From the NCBI GenBank assembly GCA_015680685.1, contig MNCI01022748.1:1-28942 (forward strand): a stretch of DNA of 28,942 nt, written 5' to 3'. Below the pieces are notes generated by a model that saw only the letters and a program-made list of their open reading frames with translations, ran no database searches and was not told the DNA's origin. Within the stretch, counting starts at the first letter, position 1, and the number at the start of each line of letters is the position of its first letter. The position numbers and the translations under genes were made by a program. Shown piece by piece: positions 11,694 through 21,300 of this stretch. Source of the stretch: Gnetum montanum. Its lineage: Eukaryota > Streptophyta > Gnetopsida > Gnetales > Gnetaceae.

Positions 11694-11711
11694 TCCTCGG
11701 TAATGACACCA
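11694..11711 (-). promoter_or_regulatory. Primer-binding site (tRNA-Asp type), decayed
   Basis: The minus strand reads TGGTGTCATTACCGAGGA one base after the LTR end. The intact version in the young element is TGGCGCCGTTGCCGGGGA, complementary to the 3' end of plant tRNA-Asp. The five differences are all transitions (C to T or G to A), most of them at CpG sites, as expected from methylated-cytosine decay. Confidence 0.75.
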
Positions 11712-11712
11712 A

Positions 11713-12598
11713 TGATGAGAAGCGAGGTACCCCTACGTCCAAACATACGAATCACAAGCATTCACGCATGATCCGATTGAATTTTGTAGACCTTAAGTTC
11801 TTAAGTACACTGGTTCTAGGATGTGAAATCTAATCGTGACAATCATTGTCTTCTCAACTATACTTGTGAAGCATAATTATATAGTTAAGTATAATTAAGG
11901 CACAAGATTTTTATTACTTTATATTTATTTATCTATGATTAAGAATAGGTTGAAATATAATTTATAATCAATTTAACTTAATCTAATTGTTGATCTATAA
12001 CTAACTATCCTAACATAAGTATCTGATCCCACTTTTTGTGCACATCCCAAACGTGTATAATGTTGCTAGGTTGCCAAATGTTAAGTGTTGTTGGGGTTAC
12101 CAAGAGTCATACGCATGCTTGAAGTGGTCATACTTATGTGCTTAATTAATTGGTTGCTATTGAATCTAATTAAATTACTTTGGCTTAATTACTTGGAAAC
12201 ATTAAAGGAAATTGAATAAAACATTAATTGCATTAATAAAGTATTTAAGCTAGCCAAGGTTCTGCAAGGTTTAATTAGAAAGCTTGTCTTTATTTCTACA
12301 CAGACTACCATGCTCAGGTATAATAGTGCTCAAATAAAGATCCATACACTCAATGACTCTTATTGCAAACACTTTGGAAAATATTCTAACTCTAGAGAAA
12401 ACAAACTACAAGAGCTCTGCTATGTTATGAAAAAAATATCTAGAAACCATGTGCCCAAGCACTATATTTATAGGCCGACACATATCCCACGATATCATAT
12501 ATCTAACATTGCATCTTGGGGCCTGATATTATGTACCTAATATCGAGGCTTCAATATTGCATATTCGATATCAGAGCCAGTCAAAACATGACTCATCA
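11713..12598 (-). repeat. 5' LTR of the minus-strand element (886 bp)
   Basis: Starts TGATGAGTCATG at 12598 and ends CTCATCA at 11713 (minus strand). It has U3 palindromes at 12480-12580 and TATAAATA at 12472-12465. A block related to GAACGG..TCTTTATTCGAG of the other LTRs lies near 12300-12360. It lacks the 73-bp duplicated insert of the 3' LTR. Confidence 0.85.
12465..12472 (-). promoter_or_regulatory. LTR TATA box
   Basis: TATAAATA on the minus strand about 127 bp inside the LTR start. The surrounding sequence matches that around 6406-6413 in the partner LTR. Confidence 0.7.
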
Positions 12599-12603
12599 AT
12601 AGG
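12599..12603. repeat. Target-site duplication, right copy (ATAGG)
   Basis: ATAGG follows the LTR terminus at 12598 and matches 5675-5679. Confidence 0.85.
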
Positions 12604-13177
12604 CTAGAAATACCTCATAGATCATGAAGAAATGATGCATTAGGACTCACAAAAAATTCTAGAAGCTTCCAGATAAAATAAATGTTGTACATATTTGTAT
12701 TTAATGTTAAAATGTAGTTAATGTAAAAGAGTGATGCTAGAGGTCAAAAGATGAAGATGCTAGATATCAAAAATATCAAAGTTAATATTGAAACTACAAG
12801 GCAAGTTTGACACAAAAGACGATGTTGGATGTCAAAACTAAAACTTAAAGACATGTAATCAAAAATGACATCATAGGTAATGCAAGATGTCAAATCTGAA
12901 ACTATGGAGATGATGACTAGGAATAACATGACCAATGATGGATGCCATTAAAATTAGGGCCTTTTGAAGAGACTAAGCTATTGAAAATGTTAATGTACCC
13001 AAAACTTTAAAGTGAGTACAACATTGTCCCCTATTGATAAATACTATTGTAAGGCTAAAGAAACACCCATGAAGAAAAAAAAAAGCTGATGTTGATACTA
13101 ATATGTTGTAAACATAATGAGCTGGGTACCTACAAGATAGTTTAAATAAAGTAGGATGATAGGGAAAAAACTCTGGG
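12604..13177. other. Intergenic AT-rich DNA with a heat-shock element
   Basis: Apart from the heat-shock element at 12657-12669 there are only loosely repeated words such as GATGTCAAA (12740-12900). The open frames on the minus strand are hydrophobic, low-complexity and unrecognised. Confidence 0.5.
12657..12669 (-). promoter_or_regulatory. Perfect three-box heat-shock element
   Basis: TTCTAGAAGCTTC contains three alternating nTTCn/nGAAn boxes with exact 2-base spacing, the plant heat-shock factor consensus. Before the element at 5680-12598 inserted, it lay about 55-65 bp upstream (minus strand) of CCTATAAATAGG, now split between 12599-12603 and 5668-5679. That spacing fits a small heat-shock gene or LTR promoter. 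No downstream coding sequence could be identified below 5660. Confidence 0.55.
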
Positions 13178-14010
13178 ATATCATCCATACACTTATGATG
13201 GAGTGCTATACCATAGAAGTGGGACATGACTAGATCTCAAGAAGCACCAAAAATGTAAACAAAACACTTCATAACCCACTTGATTCTCTTAGTCACACAT
13301 TCACCAAAGTAAAGCAAAGATACTCATGTAGCCTCACCAATGTAGAACATGAAAGGAGAAACAAATAGAAAAATATGGGGAGGTAGATGGAAGTGAAAAT
13401 AGAAAATAATAAAAGTAGGAAAAAAACATGTTAAGGAAATCACCAATACACCAATAGTGGGGTGACGTGTCATAGAAATAGGACATGGTTAAATCCCTAG
13501 AACTGATGTCTCCCTTGCCTTACTTAAATTTAATGCAGCTAATGTTCATACTGCTTGCATCACTCTTAACTCAACAGTTCCTTGCTGCATCAAGGTAGAG
13601 ACACTTATTTAGCCTCACCAATATTAAATATAAAGAGGAGTGAAAATAAATGAGAGGAAGAAGTGAAAATAGCAAGATGCATAGTTTTGAAAATAGGATG
13701 CAATAAAATCATATGGGTATAAAATAGAATATCACCCATACACTTGTTATGAGGATGATGCTATGCTACAGAAGTGAGGCAGGATGAAATCCTACATATT
13801 GTATGACTGAAAAGGATGTCAAGTATAGTATCAAAGTAGTAACCCCACCCTATCTCACTCAATAATGCACTCAATCACACCCTTACATGAAGTAATGAGA
13901 TATTCAGTCACTTAAAAATCTTACTGATTACGTTGAGCAAGATAGAGTAGAACAACATAGATAGAGTAGGGAGGTATGATGAAAATGCCAAGATAGATGT
14001 AGTAGAATAT
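13178..14010. repeat. Three diverged ~275-bp tandem units
   Basis: Units start near 13178, 13441 and 13729. Each opens with ATC(A/C)(C)CCATACAC or similar, then a block like ATAGAAGTGGGACATGACTA, then CTCACCAAT and an A/G-rich tail like GGGGAGGTAGATGGAAGTGA. Many substitutions and indels separate them. There is no coding potential. They may be old satellite-like DNA or the 3' part of an older element. Confidence 0.6.
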
Positions 14011-14062
14011 GAGATAGAGAGGGTGTATTAGTAGTCAAAAATAGTATAATAAAAAAAAGTTT

Positions 14063-14170
14063 TAGCTGAAAAAATTTTAAGGTTGTAGCTGAAAAAATTT
14101 TAAGGTTGTAGCTGAAAAATTTTTTAAGGTTGTAGCTGAAAAAATTTTAAGGTTGTAGCTGAAAAAATTT
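14063..14170 (-). repeat. Five copies of a 23-bp tandem repeat
   Basis: TAGCTGAAAAA recurs at 14063, 14086, 14109, 14133 and 14156, each followed by ATTTTAAGGTTG. The spacing is 23, 23, 24 and 23. It lies downstream of the Penelope-like RT in that element's orientation and may mark its 3' untranslated end. Confidence 0.85.
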
Positions 14171-14295
14171 GTTGTGATCTTGTGCGGTAGGCGGAAGTAC
14201 GGTAAAGGAAATGGAGGAAAGCAGAGAAAGCAGAAAAAGAATGCTAGATGGAACAAAGGAAAAAGGAAAGAGGCTCTAAAATGACATGAACAAAT

Positions 14296-14343
14296 CAACG
14301 TTTCGAACACAAAACGTTTTCAGGGAGTCTCACCCCTCTTCAG
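14296..14343 (-). ncRNA. Hammerhead-ribozyme-like fold, probably inactive
   Basis: On the minus strand: CTGAAGA (14343-14337) fits the hammerhead core CUGANGA. GGGG/CCCT follows as a short stem II (one G-U pair). GAAA (14321-14318) is the second core. AACGTTT/AAACGTT then forms a perfect 7-bp stem III with an 8-base loop. Penelope-like elements are known to carry hammerhead motifs in their terminal repeats. The base after stem III is G, where cleavage needs A, C or U, and I could not build a good stem I, so activity is unlikely in this copy. Confidence 0.45.
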
Positions 14344-14475
14344 TATGTTTTCTGCGAAAAAATGTACAATGTCACAAGAGCCCAAGTGCTCAAATTATAG
14401 ATCCCCAACTTGACTGGTTAAATTTAAAAATTGGAAGTAGTCCCAACCTTGGAAAATTAAACCGGCCCCACTCGT

Positions 14476-16632
14476 TCAAGTCGAAGTGGGGGTGGGGTAT
14501 GAGCAACTGAACTTGTTCCAAATAAGCAAGGAATGCAGCTTCTTTGGATTACGCCAACAAGAGATCACATCTGGAATGACGTTCTTGAGTTTCAGATCTT
14601 TTTGCCGAAGCTGACTCATTATAGGGTTTAGGAGTGCCCTCACGTTCAAAGATTTAGTCGAAGGATTGAAATCAAGTTTGAAGATGAGAGGGGTCTGAAT
14701 CCTATGAATGTCATGACTTTGCAGTAGTCTGTCCAGAAGTGATCTACGGGAAGTAGCAGGAACCAAGCCAAAACATTTGAACAGCAACCAAGAAGGATAG
14801 CCACAAGCCCGAAGTCTGGAGAACAGTTGTCATCGAATCTGCTGAAGATCGCCGAGGCAGGATTCCCTAAGAAGATACCGTTTCAGCTCCACGATAATAA
14901 AAGCCTTCTTCTGATGAAAAGGATGCCAAGAGGAGAAGGGGATGTACTGATAAGAGTTCAAAGGTTTTTGGTAACACTTGGTGGACAAAAAACCAGTGTC
15001 AGCAAATTTTGGACCTTTGAAAAAAGTAACATCCAAAATATTAACTGTGGAGTTTGAAATGGTGGGAGTAATGTTTATGGAAGGGTAAACATTACTGTAC
15101 CTTTCAAGCAAGGTGCGGAGGGAATCTTTAGAGCCACTCCAAATGCCAAAAGCGTCGTCGATAAACCTCTTAAAAAATAAAAGGTTATCAGACCAAGGAG
15201 CAACAAAAACATGCTTTTCCAAGTGGCACAGAAAAAGGCATGCGTAAAGAACTGCAAAGTTGCTACCCATGGCAATGCCCCTGGTTTGCTTGAAGACTAC
15301 CCCATTAAATTCAAGGTAGTGTTCTCGAAGCACCAAAGCAGCAAGTTGCATGATGGCGTTGCTGTAAGCAGACTACAAAGGGATGGGATTTGCAACAAAA
15401 TAATCATCAACCATGTCTTGAAGAACCTGAAGCCCTTGGTCCGTGGGGATGCTAGGATACAAAGATTCTACATCAAATGTAAAAAGAATTACATTAGGAG
15501 GTAGAGGTCTAGCATGGGGGTCACGGATCAAGGCAGAGGAATCTAAAAGGTGATTAGGTTGATGGCAAAGGATTGGGAACAACAAGAAGTGGAGCAGGCG
15601 AGAAGCAGGTTCAAGGATATAGCCCTAATAGGAACAAATAGGGTGACCAACCAAGACCGGTTTATGAATTTTAGGAATGATGTAGAAATTACAAGGTTTG
15701 CGAACCTTGTTTTGCAACAAAACATCCTTAAAAACAGATAATTTCTTTGGAAATCGGTCAATGATGGCGAGCAGACGGAGACGAAGAGAATCCCATGGGA
15801 CGGAATCTACACGAAGGTAGACATCTGAGTCAGCAAGCTGACGGTTGGCTTCCATCAGATACCAACTGGAATCTAGAACACACCCCCAAATTCTTGTCAG
15901 CAGGACGAATGACAATGTTGTTGTCTTTTCGAAGTCCACAGAGGGCTCCAAGGAGACGTCTCGGTAGCATAGGTCTTTGGCGGACATCGAGGGATGTGAG
16001 GGCAGATTGAAGGGACTCAAGACCACAGCGAATGCTATGTTCTAGTTCCGCATTTCAACTGCCGGGAGGGGGATCCCAATGAGAACGGCGAATTTTAATT
16101 TTAGCCATTTGAATCGCACAAAGAAATTCGGAAGATGGCCAAACATTATCAAGATTATCCTTAAAGAAGTTACGCAATCGCAACAGGCGAGAAAATGCGG
16201 TAAATTCATTAAGGATAGCCGTTTTGTCCATGGGAGGGGGGCGGGGGATAAATTTTAAACCATGACCCAAGAGTTTCATTTCGTTTGCCGAAAGAACGCG
16301 AGAAGAAAAATTATGTACCGCGAAGTTAGAAAGACGATTTTCGACCTCACAAACGATTTTTCTGGCGAAGAGCAGACGAGCGTAGGTTTTTTGGTCAAGC
16401 GTGGGTAACCAAAAAGACATACGCGAACGAAGAGGGGGTTTCTGGGCAAGAGGTGAAAAATTTGAAGGAAGGAGGGATCGGGCAGTGGCACAAATGGGAC
16501 AAAGGGGGAAATTGGCGGGGGGTTGCTTAGGGAACAAATTGAAGGAAATTGCCCAAAGACAACGGGAATGTAGGTTTGAATACAAAACAAAGGAGAAGGG
16601 AGGATGTTTGAAAGGGGGAAACAAGGTGTCAT
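14476..16632 (-). pseudogene. Penelope-like reverse transcriptase, frameshifted
   Basis: Pieces in order: an N-terminal part with LSANEMKLLGHGLKFIPRPP (16624-16055); RPADKNLGVC then, one frame over, LDSSWYLMEANRQL and FYIIPKIHKP (16026-15625); motif A, FTFDVESLYPSIP (15585-15373); motif B, QTRGIAMGSNFAVLYACLFL, and motif C, FKRFIDDAFGIW with both aspartates (FIDD at 15165-15154); and the thumb, YQKPLNSYQYIPFSSWHP (15351-14830). A C-terminal part with DVISCWRNPKKLHSLL follows (14787-14476). ADKNLG, IPKIHKP, RGIAMG and the YIPFSS-x-HP run identify the Penelope family, not LINE or LTR RTs. At least three frame changes break it, one in a GT run near 15882. A C-terminal GIY-YIG nuclease is not visible. 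GC content is well above the flanks, suggesting a later arrival than the neighbouring pol remnant. Confidence 0.85.
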
Positions 16633-16636
16633 GTGG

Positions 16637-16665
16637 GGCCCAGCCCCTTAATTCTGGGCTGGGCC
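16637..16665. repeat. 10-bp perfect GC hairpin with TGGGCC motifs
   Basis: GGCCCAGCCC and GGGCTGGGCC flank a 9-base loop. Both arms carry TGGGC(C)/GGCCCA, the site II (TCP-type) motif common in plant promoters. It sits between the Pro-rich frame and the RT frame of the Penelope-like element, so it could be a promoter or an RNA structure. Confidence 0.6.
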
Positions 16666-16707
16666 ATCTGGGTTTAAAGACCCAGAAGAGCTGTCCTTAT
16701 GACAGAC

Positions 16708-16854
16708 AACCTTCGAATTCAAATTACAAACAACCTCTGAATTCGGATTACAAAAACCATTCCGTCAAGACCAACATCCATTTCGTCAAGACCATTTCTT
16801 CTCCAGCTAGCACATCACCTTAACAACCCCCCCCATTTCGTCAAGACCAACGCC
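16708..16854 (-). repeat. Short tandem repeats (two 25-bp and three ~21-bp units)
   Basis: Two units of the type CAACCT(T/C)(C/T)GAATTC..ATTACAAA cover 16708-16757. Three copies of CCATTTCGTCAAGACCA or CCATTCCGTCAAGACCA start near 16758, 16778 and 16833. On the minus strand the latter read TGGTCTTGACGAAATGG. Confidence 0.7.
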
Positions 16855-17274
16855 AAGGGAGGAGGATCCGCTACTGATGGTGACGGCGGCCGTGGCGGCA
16901 GCGGCGTTAGAAGCGGCGGGAGCAGAGGGAAACAAAAATGAAAACAGCGGTGCAGGAGCAGAAGCGCCATCAGCGACTGACGCGGCGCGCAAAACAGGGT
17001 TAGGGTTTGAACCAAAACTGAAATGGAGCTGTGGAACAAAATAGGAGGACGGCGGCTGCTGAAAACTGGAGGGCGGTGGCTGCGCAGAACTGGAGCCCGC
17101 CGCAGGGTCAGACCCGAAAATGAAGGAGCGCGGGTCTGAGCGAGAAACTGGTGGCGGCGGGACAGAGGAAGAAGGAGTCAGATCAGGACGTGGGGGAGGC
17201 CGAGGCACGTTAGAAGGGCGCGGGCGTCGACTGGAGCGTCGAGATCGAGGGGCCTCTGCACCGAAAAAATTCAA
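16807..17274 (-). other. Pro/Ser/Ala-rich open frame, unrecognised
   Basis: Open from 17274 (no ATG at this point; probably continues from the Arg/Gly-rich frame by a frameshift). The product starts NFFGAEAPRSRRSSRRPRP, then alternates Pro, Ser and Ala runs (PPPPVSRSDPRSF, SAQPPPSSFQQPP) and ends GLDEMGGVVKVMC. It is low-complexity and predicted disordered, with no fold or motif. The very high GC content of this strand may itself produce the open frame. It could be the N-terminal extension of the Penelope-like element, a captured host exon, or noncoding. Confidence 0.3.
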
Positions 17275-17525
17275 TCTAGGGTTAGATCCGGGTTAAAACC
17301 CTCGGATCTGTCAGATCTGGAAAAGGTGCGGCCTCTGCCTCCAGATCTGGAAGAGGCGTGGCCTCTGCCGCCAGATCTGAAACCCGTGCGGCCCCTGAAG
17401 CTGTGAAAACCTCTGCCGTGCCCAGGATGCGCAGAAGTGGCCGATCTGCCACGATTTTCTGCAGCGAACCCTGGACTGTCCACGCGCGACATTTGTATCT
17501 CCTTCATGTTGTCCTCTTTACACAT
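17271..17525 (-). other. Arg/Gly-rich (RGG-like) open frame
   Basis: Begins ATG at 17525. Residues from about 25 to 78 are rich in RG and RS pairs: GHGRGFHSFRGRTGF, then RSGGRG twice. The DNA shows why: a 30-bp unit containing CAGATCTGG(C/A)GGCAGAGG is repeated about three times between 17299 and 17385, each encoding ten residues such as SRSGGRGRTF. RGG stretches often bind RNA, so a nucleic-acid-binding N-terminal region of the Penelope-like element is possible (inference). The frame stops at 17271 and overlaps the start of the Pro-rich frame, consistent with one broken longer frame. Confidence 0.35.
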
Positions 17526-17539
17526 GAAGAATCATTTTG

Positions 17540-18369
17540 AAATCAAGTCAACATACCAATTTGATCTAATCCTTTTCTCTGTTAGCTCCAAAATTTGCAG
17601 CATCTTTGTTAGATCTACATCAAGTGCATAAATCAAAGAAAGAATAGGATAACATGGCTTCTCATTAAACACCTCTAATCCCTTGTTCATGTCCTTAGGA
17701 TCTCTATAGAATGTTCTAATTTTCTTTTCTATAATCTTGATTTTCCTATTTCTAGTTTCCTATTTTTGGTGTTGTCTATATTTGTTTCAAGTGTTTTCAT
17801 TTTGGATCTAGCTCTTATTGGATTAGATCTGTTTTACTTTACACTTTTCTTCAATCATTTTTACTACCATCCATACGTACTTTTTTTTCATTGCATTATG
17901 CATTGCATGCATTTTTTATTTTTTCTCATTAGTTATTCCACGCATGTTGTTTCTTTCTGCTTTGTATCCTCTAGTGTTTGGAAAAATTGCTTGTCTTAGG
18001 ATGTTAAATTTTCCAACAACCTATAAATCCCCTTTCAATTTAAGGAAAATTAATTAAGAGATTGGTTTTCCTAGACTGTTTGGTGGCCAAAAAATTATCT
18101 GGCTTAATTTTGTGTTAGGTTGTGATAGATCTTAAATTATGAAGATCTTTACCACAATAGATTAAATCACCACAAAAGAACCTGACTAATTGAAAGAGAA
18201 CTTTGTATTTGTAGAGTTCAGAAAATGGAAAAGGACCAAGTCACGTTCATGAATCTCCTAGATTCTGATATGCTTAGAATGATAATACCAAATATCTTCT
18301 TGATATTCAAATAGATGCTTAAGAGTAGCTTGACATTATTCATCAAGAAGATCCAACTCAATGCATCAC
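17540..18369. other. AT-rich DNA without recognised gene
   Basis: Lies between the Penelope-like block and the end of the decayed integrase. A T-rich open frame (17766-17999, +) is hydrophobic low-complexity and not credible as a gene. Probably the 3' noncoding end of the pol-bearing element. Confidence 0.5.
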
Positions 18370-21300
18370 ATGCTATTATTGTTCTGATCTAAGAACGAAT
18401 CATGCAAAGAAAGATGGAGATATGGGATATGAAGCTCAACTGGTAAGATTGGCTCAAAACCATAGGTTAAAAGATATGAGGTATGACCAGTAGACATACA
18501 GAAAGTGGAATAATAGACCCAAAGAACATGGAATAGCTGAATATGTCAATTATGTTGAGTTTTTTTTATCATGATATGGTGAAAGTGAATGAGAGTTTTA
18601 TTGGTGGATTTGGCTTGACCATTAAACTAAGGATTGTAAGGTGAAGAAAATGATTAGATGATATAATACATAGAATAAAAATTAGTTACCTCTTTACTTT
18701 TGAACTAATACTCATTATGAGTTACAATTTAGAGAGGTATATCAAAGTGGGTGATGATATGATCAAGAATAATACAAGAGATGAAATGATACATTGTAGA
18801 ATGCAAAGGAATAGCTTCTACCCATTTGGTAAAGTATTTTATAGTAGTTAGGATAAATTAGTGCTTTACAGATGAAGGTGAAGTAACACCATAAATGAGG
18901 TCTAGGTCTCATTTTTGAAAAAGCCATGTGATTTGAGACATATGAAGTCCTTGTGAAGGAGCATAAATAAGTGGTGCATGTGTTTGGAAAATATGACATG
19001 TTTTAACTACATCATGGGTGTCCTTAGCTAAGGTTGGCCACTAATAGCCTTAAGAAATAACACAAGTAGCCAAGGAGCATGATCCTAATTATCCACCACA
19101 AACTTCTAAGTGAACATAATCAAGGACTATCTTAGACTCAACTAAGTTAAGGTAATGTAGAAGAACGCATGTAACAAATACTTGACATATAATATTGAAA
19201 TTTATGAAATAAAAATGCTGATTATGTTTTTCTAGAGAGTCCTTTTGAAGAGGTTTTAGATGACTAGGAGTTTTACTATTAGTGACATAATGAAGAAGAT
19301 CAAGGTATTAGGAGATTGTGTGATAGGAATTAAGAAAATAGCATTGATCAAGGTATTAGGAGATTGTGTGATAGGCATTAAGAAAATAGATTACACAAGT
19401 TGATCATGTATGGAATATGGATCATTATGAATTACAAATGTTGCCAAAGCATTGATTAGCATATTTTTACAATGCAGAATATAACTTAAGGTATAAGCTA
19501 AAAAGAAAGAAATAAGTTCCTTAGCCATCTCTAGATAAGGAACAAGATGATGAGATTTATAGTTATATTCACCATTGAATTGATTTATGCTGACCTAGGA
19601 GTCACCATAAATAATAATATTTCTAACTTAGTTTTGTAAAGAAGCAAGAGATTATGAATTATAGGCTCATATTCATCTACTTTGTTAGTCAAGTTTATAA
19701 ACCCTATAAGGGAAATTCAAGTCTATAAGCCCTATATAGAATCTTTTTAGTAGGAAGAATGAGAATGCAAACTAAACTAGATCTAGAAGAAGTTTGAGCT
19801 CTCTTAGAAAGAACGACAACATGTGAGTTACTCATGTCGTCATGTAAGTTATGAATAATATGATTAAACTTAGAAAAGGAAATTAGATCAGTAATATCTT
19901 AACCTTTGATAGAGTGTTGAGATGGATAATAAGGTTCAAACTTAATAAGAAAAGTTTTTCAACAAGCTAAGCTATGTCTATCATAAGGGCAATTCACAAC
20001 TATTTTAGCAACGTTGTCCTTACAAATGATAAATACTTTAGCATTTAAGAAATAATGCCTCCACTTCTTAAGAGTGAAGACAAGAATTAGATCAGATTTT
20101 TTGATGTTTGAATACCTAGTCTCACAGTCCAAAAAGGAGTGAAATATATAATAGATAGGAAAATAGACTGTCTTCTTGTCTTTGATAGAGTATGGTAGTT
20201 ATGGAATGGGATTTTGAGAGATAAAGATAAAAATGTTAGTTGAATCATGGAGGATGCAAAGATGAAAAAAGAATTCAATACTTCTTTGATAGAATCAAAG
20301 GCCTTTAGATACTTCTCATCGTAGATGATAGTGTTATACTTACAAAGTAGATGAGTTAAAGGGTGAAGATGATTAGTAATATTGGTGATAAAGTGGTGAA
20401 TTAATTAGAGATAACTTTGTAAAACATGCTTTCTTGGAATTTTTTGGGTGATGAAAGATCCAAAATAGCATTATCTTTGTCAAGATCAACTATTATATCA
20501 TCCTAAGATATAAGATAATACAAAATCTTACCTATAAAAACATCAAAAATGTATTTCTTTGGGTTAAGATGGAGGTTAAACTTATCATAGCAAGTTTACA
20601 CTTAGTGTAAGTTAGAAACATGATCAAATACTAAAGTAGATTTTATAGTCAAATCATCAATAGTCAAATACAATGTTGAACATCATGTCACTAAAAATGA
20701 AAGTCATAGAATGTTGGAAGGTTCCTCCAGCGTTCTTGACCTTGAAGGGCATTTTAGTGTAGCAAAATGATTTCCAATGAGTCATAAAAGTAGTATATTA
20801 CTGGTGCTCTAGATTTATCTAAATTTGGTTGTAACCTAAAAACCCACCTGTAAAGAATAAGAAAGCACGACTAGTTGTCCAATCTATAAGCTAATCGGTA
20901 TATGGTAGTGGAATATCATCTTTAAGTGTAACTTTTTTGAGGTCTTGAAAGTCAATGCATAAGTGAATTCCACCATTCTTCTTAGAGACCACAATCATGT
21001 TGGAGACTTAATCAAAATAGTTGACAAAATAGATAAACCCAGTATTAGAAAGCTTAGTAATTTCTTCTTTTATGGCAAGAGAAATGGTTGAAAAACATTT
21101 CCTAACATTATATTTAATAGATGTAGAACCTTCTTCTAGAGTGATATTTTGTTATACTAGGTTTGAATCTAGACTAGGCATATCACTGTAAAGTAGCTAG
21201 GATAGCTTCCTAGTAGTCTTGAGAGAGATAAAAACTATTTTGAATGTATTTTATTCACCTATATGATTAAGTATATGCAGATCAATTAGATGATCATTTA

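Larger units (their letters stand above)
5680..12598 (-). mobile_element. Complete non-autonomous Ty3/gypsy (Tat-like) LTR element, gag only
   Basis: A 6.9-kb element on the minus strand bounded by ATAGG duplications. In its own orientation it has a 5' LTR (12598-11713), a tRNA-Asp-type PBS (11711-11694), a gag pseudogene starting at 11580, a degraded post-gag region to about 9030, about 2.3 kb without recognised coding, a polypurine tract, and a 3' LTR (6704-5680). I found no reverse transcriptase, RNase H or integrase in the roughly 5-kb internal region. It therefore resembles the TR-GAG class: LTR elements that carry gag but depend on others for pol. Decay is old, since CpG sites are mostly TG/CA. 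An alternative is that pol was lost later by deletion. Confidence 0.85.
14050..17530 (-). mobile_element. Penelope-like element (decayed)
   Basis: A block distinctly richer in GC and CpG than both flanks. In its own orientation it has an Arg/Gly-rich open frame (17525), a Pro/Ser/Ala-rich open frame (17274), short tandem repeats and a hairpin (16637-16854), a frameshifted Penelope-type reverse transcriptase (16632-14476), a hammerhead-like fold (14343-14296), a pyrimidine-rich stretch and a 23-bp tandem array (14170-14063). No GIY-YIG endonuclease was found after the RT, so it is either an endonuclease-lacking type or truncated. The outer ends are estimated from composition, and whether the two upstream frames belong to it is inference. 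Confidence 0.65.

Noticed and set aside
13860-14475. GIY-YIG endonuclease after the Penelope RT
   Set aside because: I looked for the GIY...YIG and downstream conserved residues in the minus-strand frames and saw nothing convincing. Only short stop-broken pieces remain.
14476-16823. Open frames on the plus strand at 14827-15057, 15211-15504, 15550-15741, 15795-16010 and 16401-16823
   Set aside because: They lie opposite the Penelope RT, whose minus-strand frames show family motifs. The plus-strand products show none and are shadows.
14050-17530. Telomere-associated Penelope element
   Set aside because: No TTTAGGG or related telomeric repeats occur at either end of the block or elsewhere in the window.
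17766-17999. Plus-strand 77-codon hydrophobic frame as a membrane protein
   Set aside because: It is T-rich low-complexity sequence. The hydrophobicity follows from composition, and there is no motif or context.
18011-18028. Plus-strand TATA box (CTATAAATCC)
   Set aside because: No palindrome cluster, LTR end or downstream coding sequence. Common by chance in AT-rich DNA.
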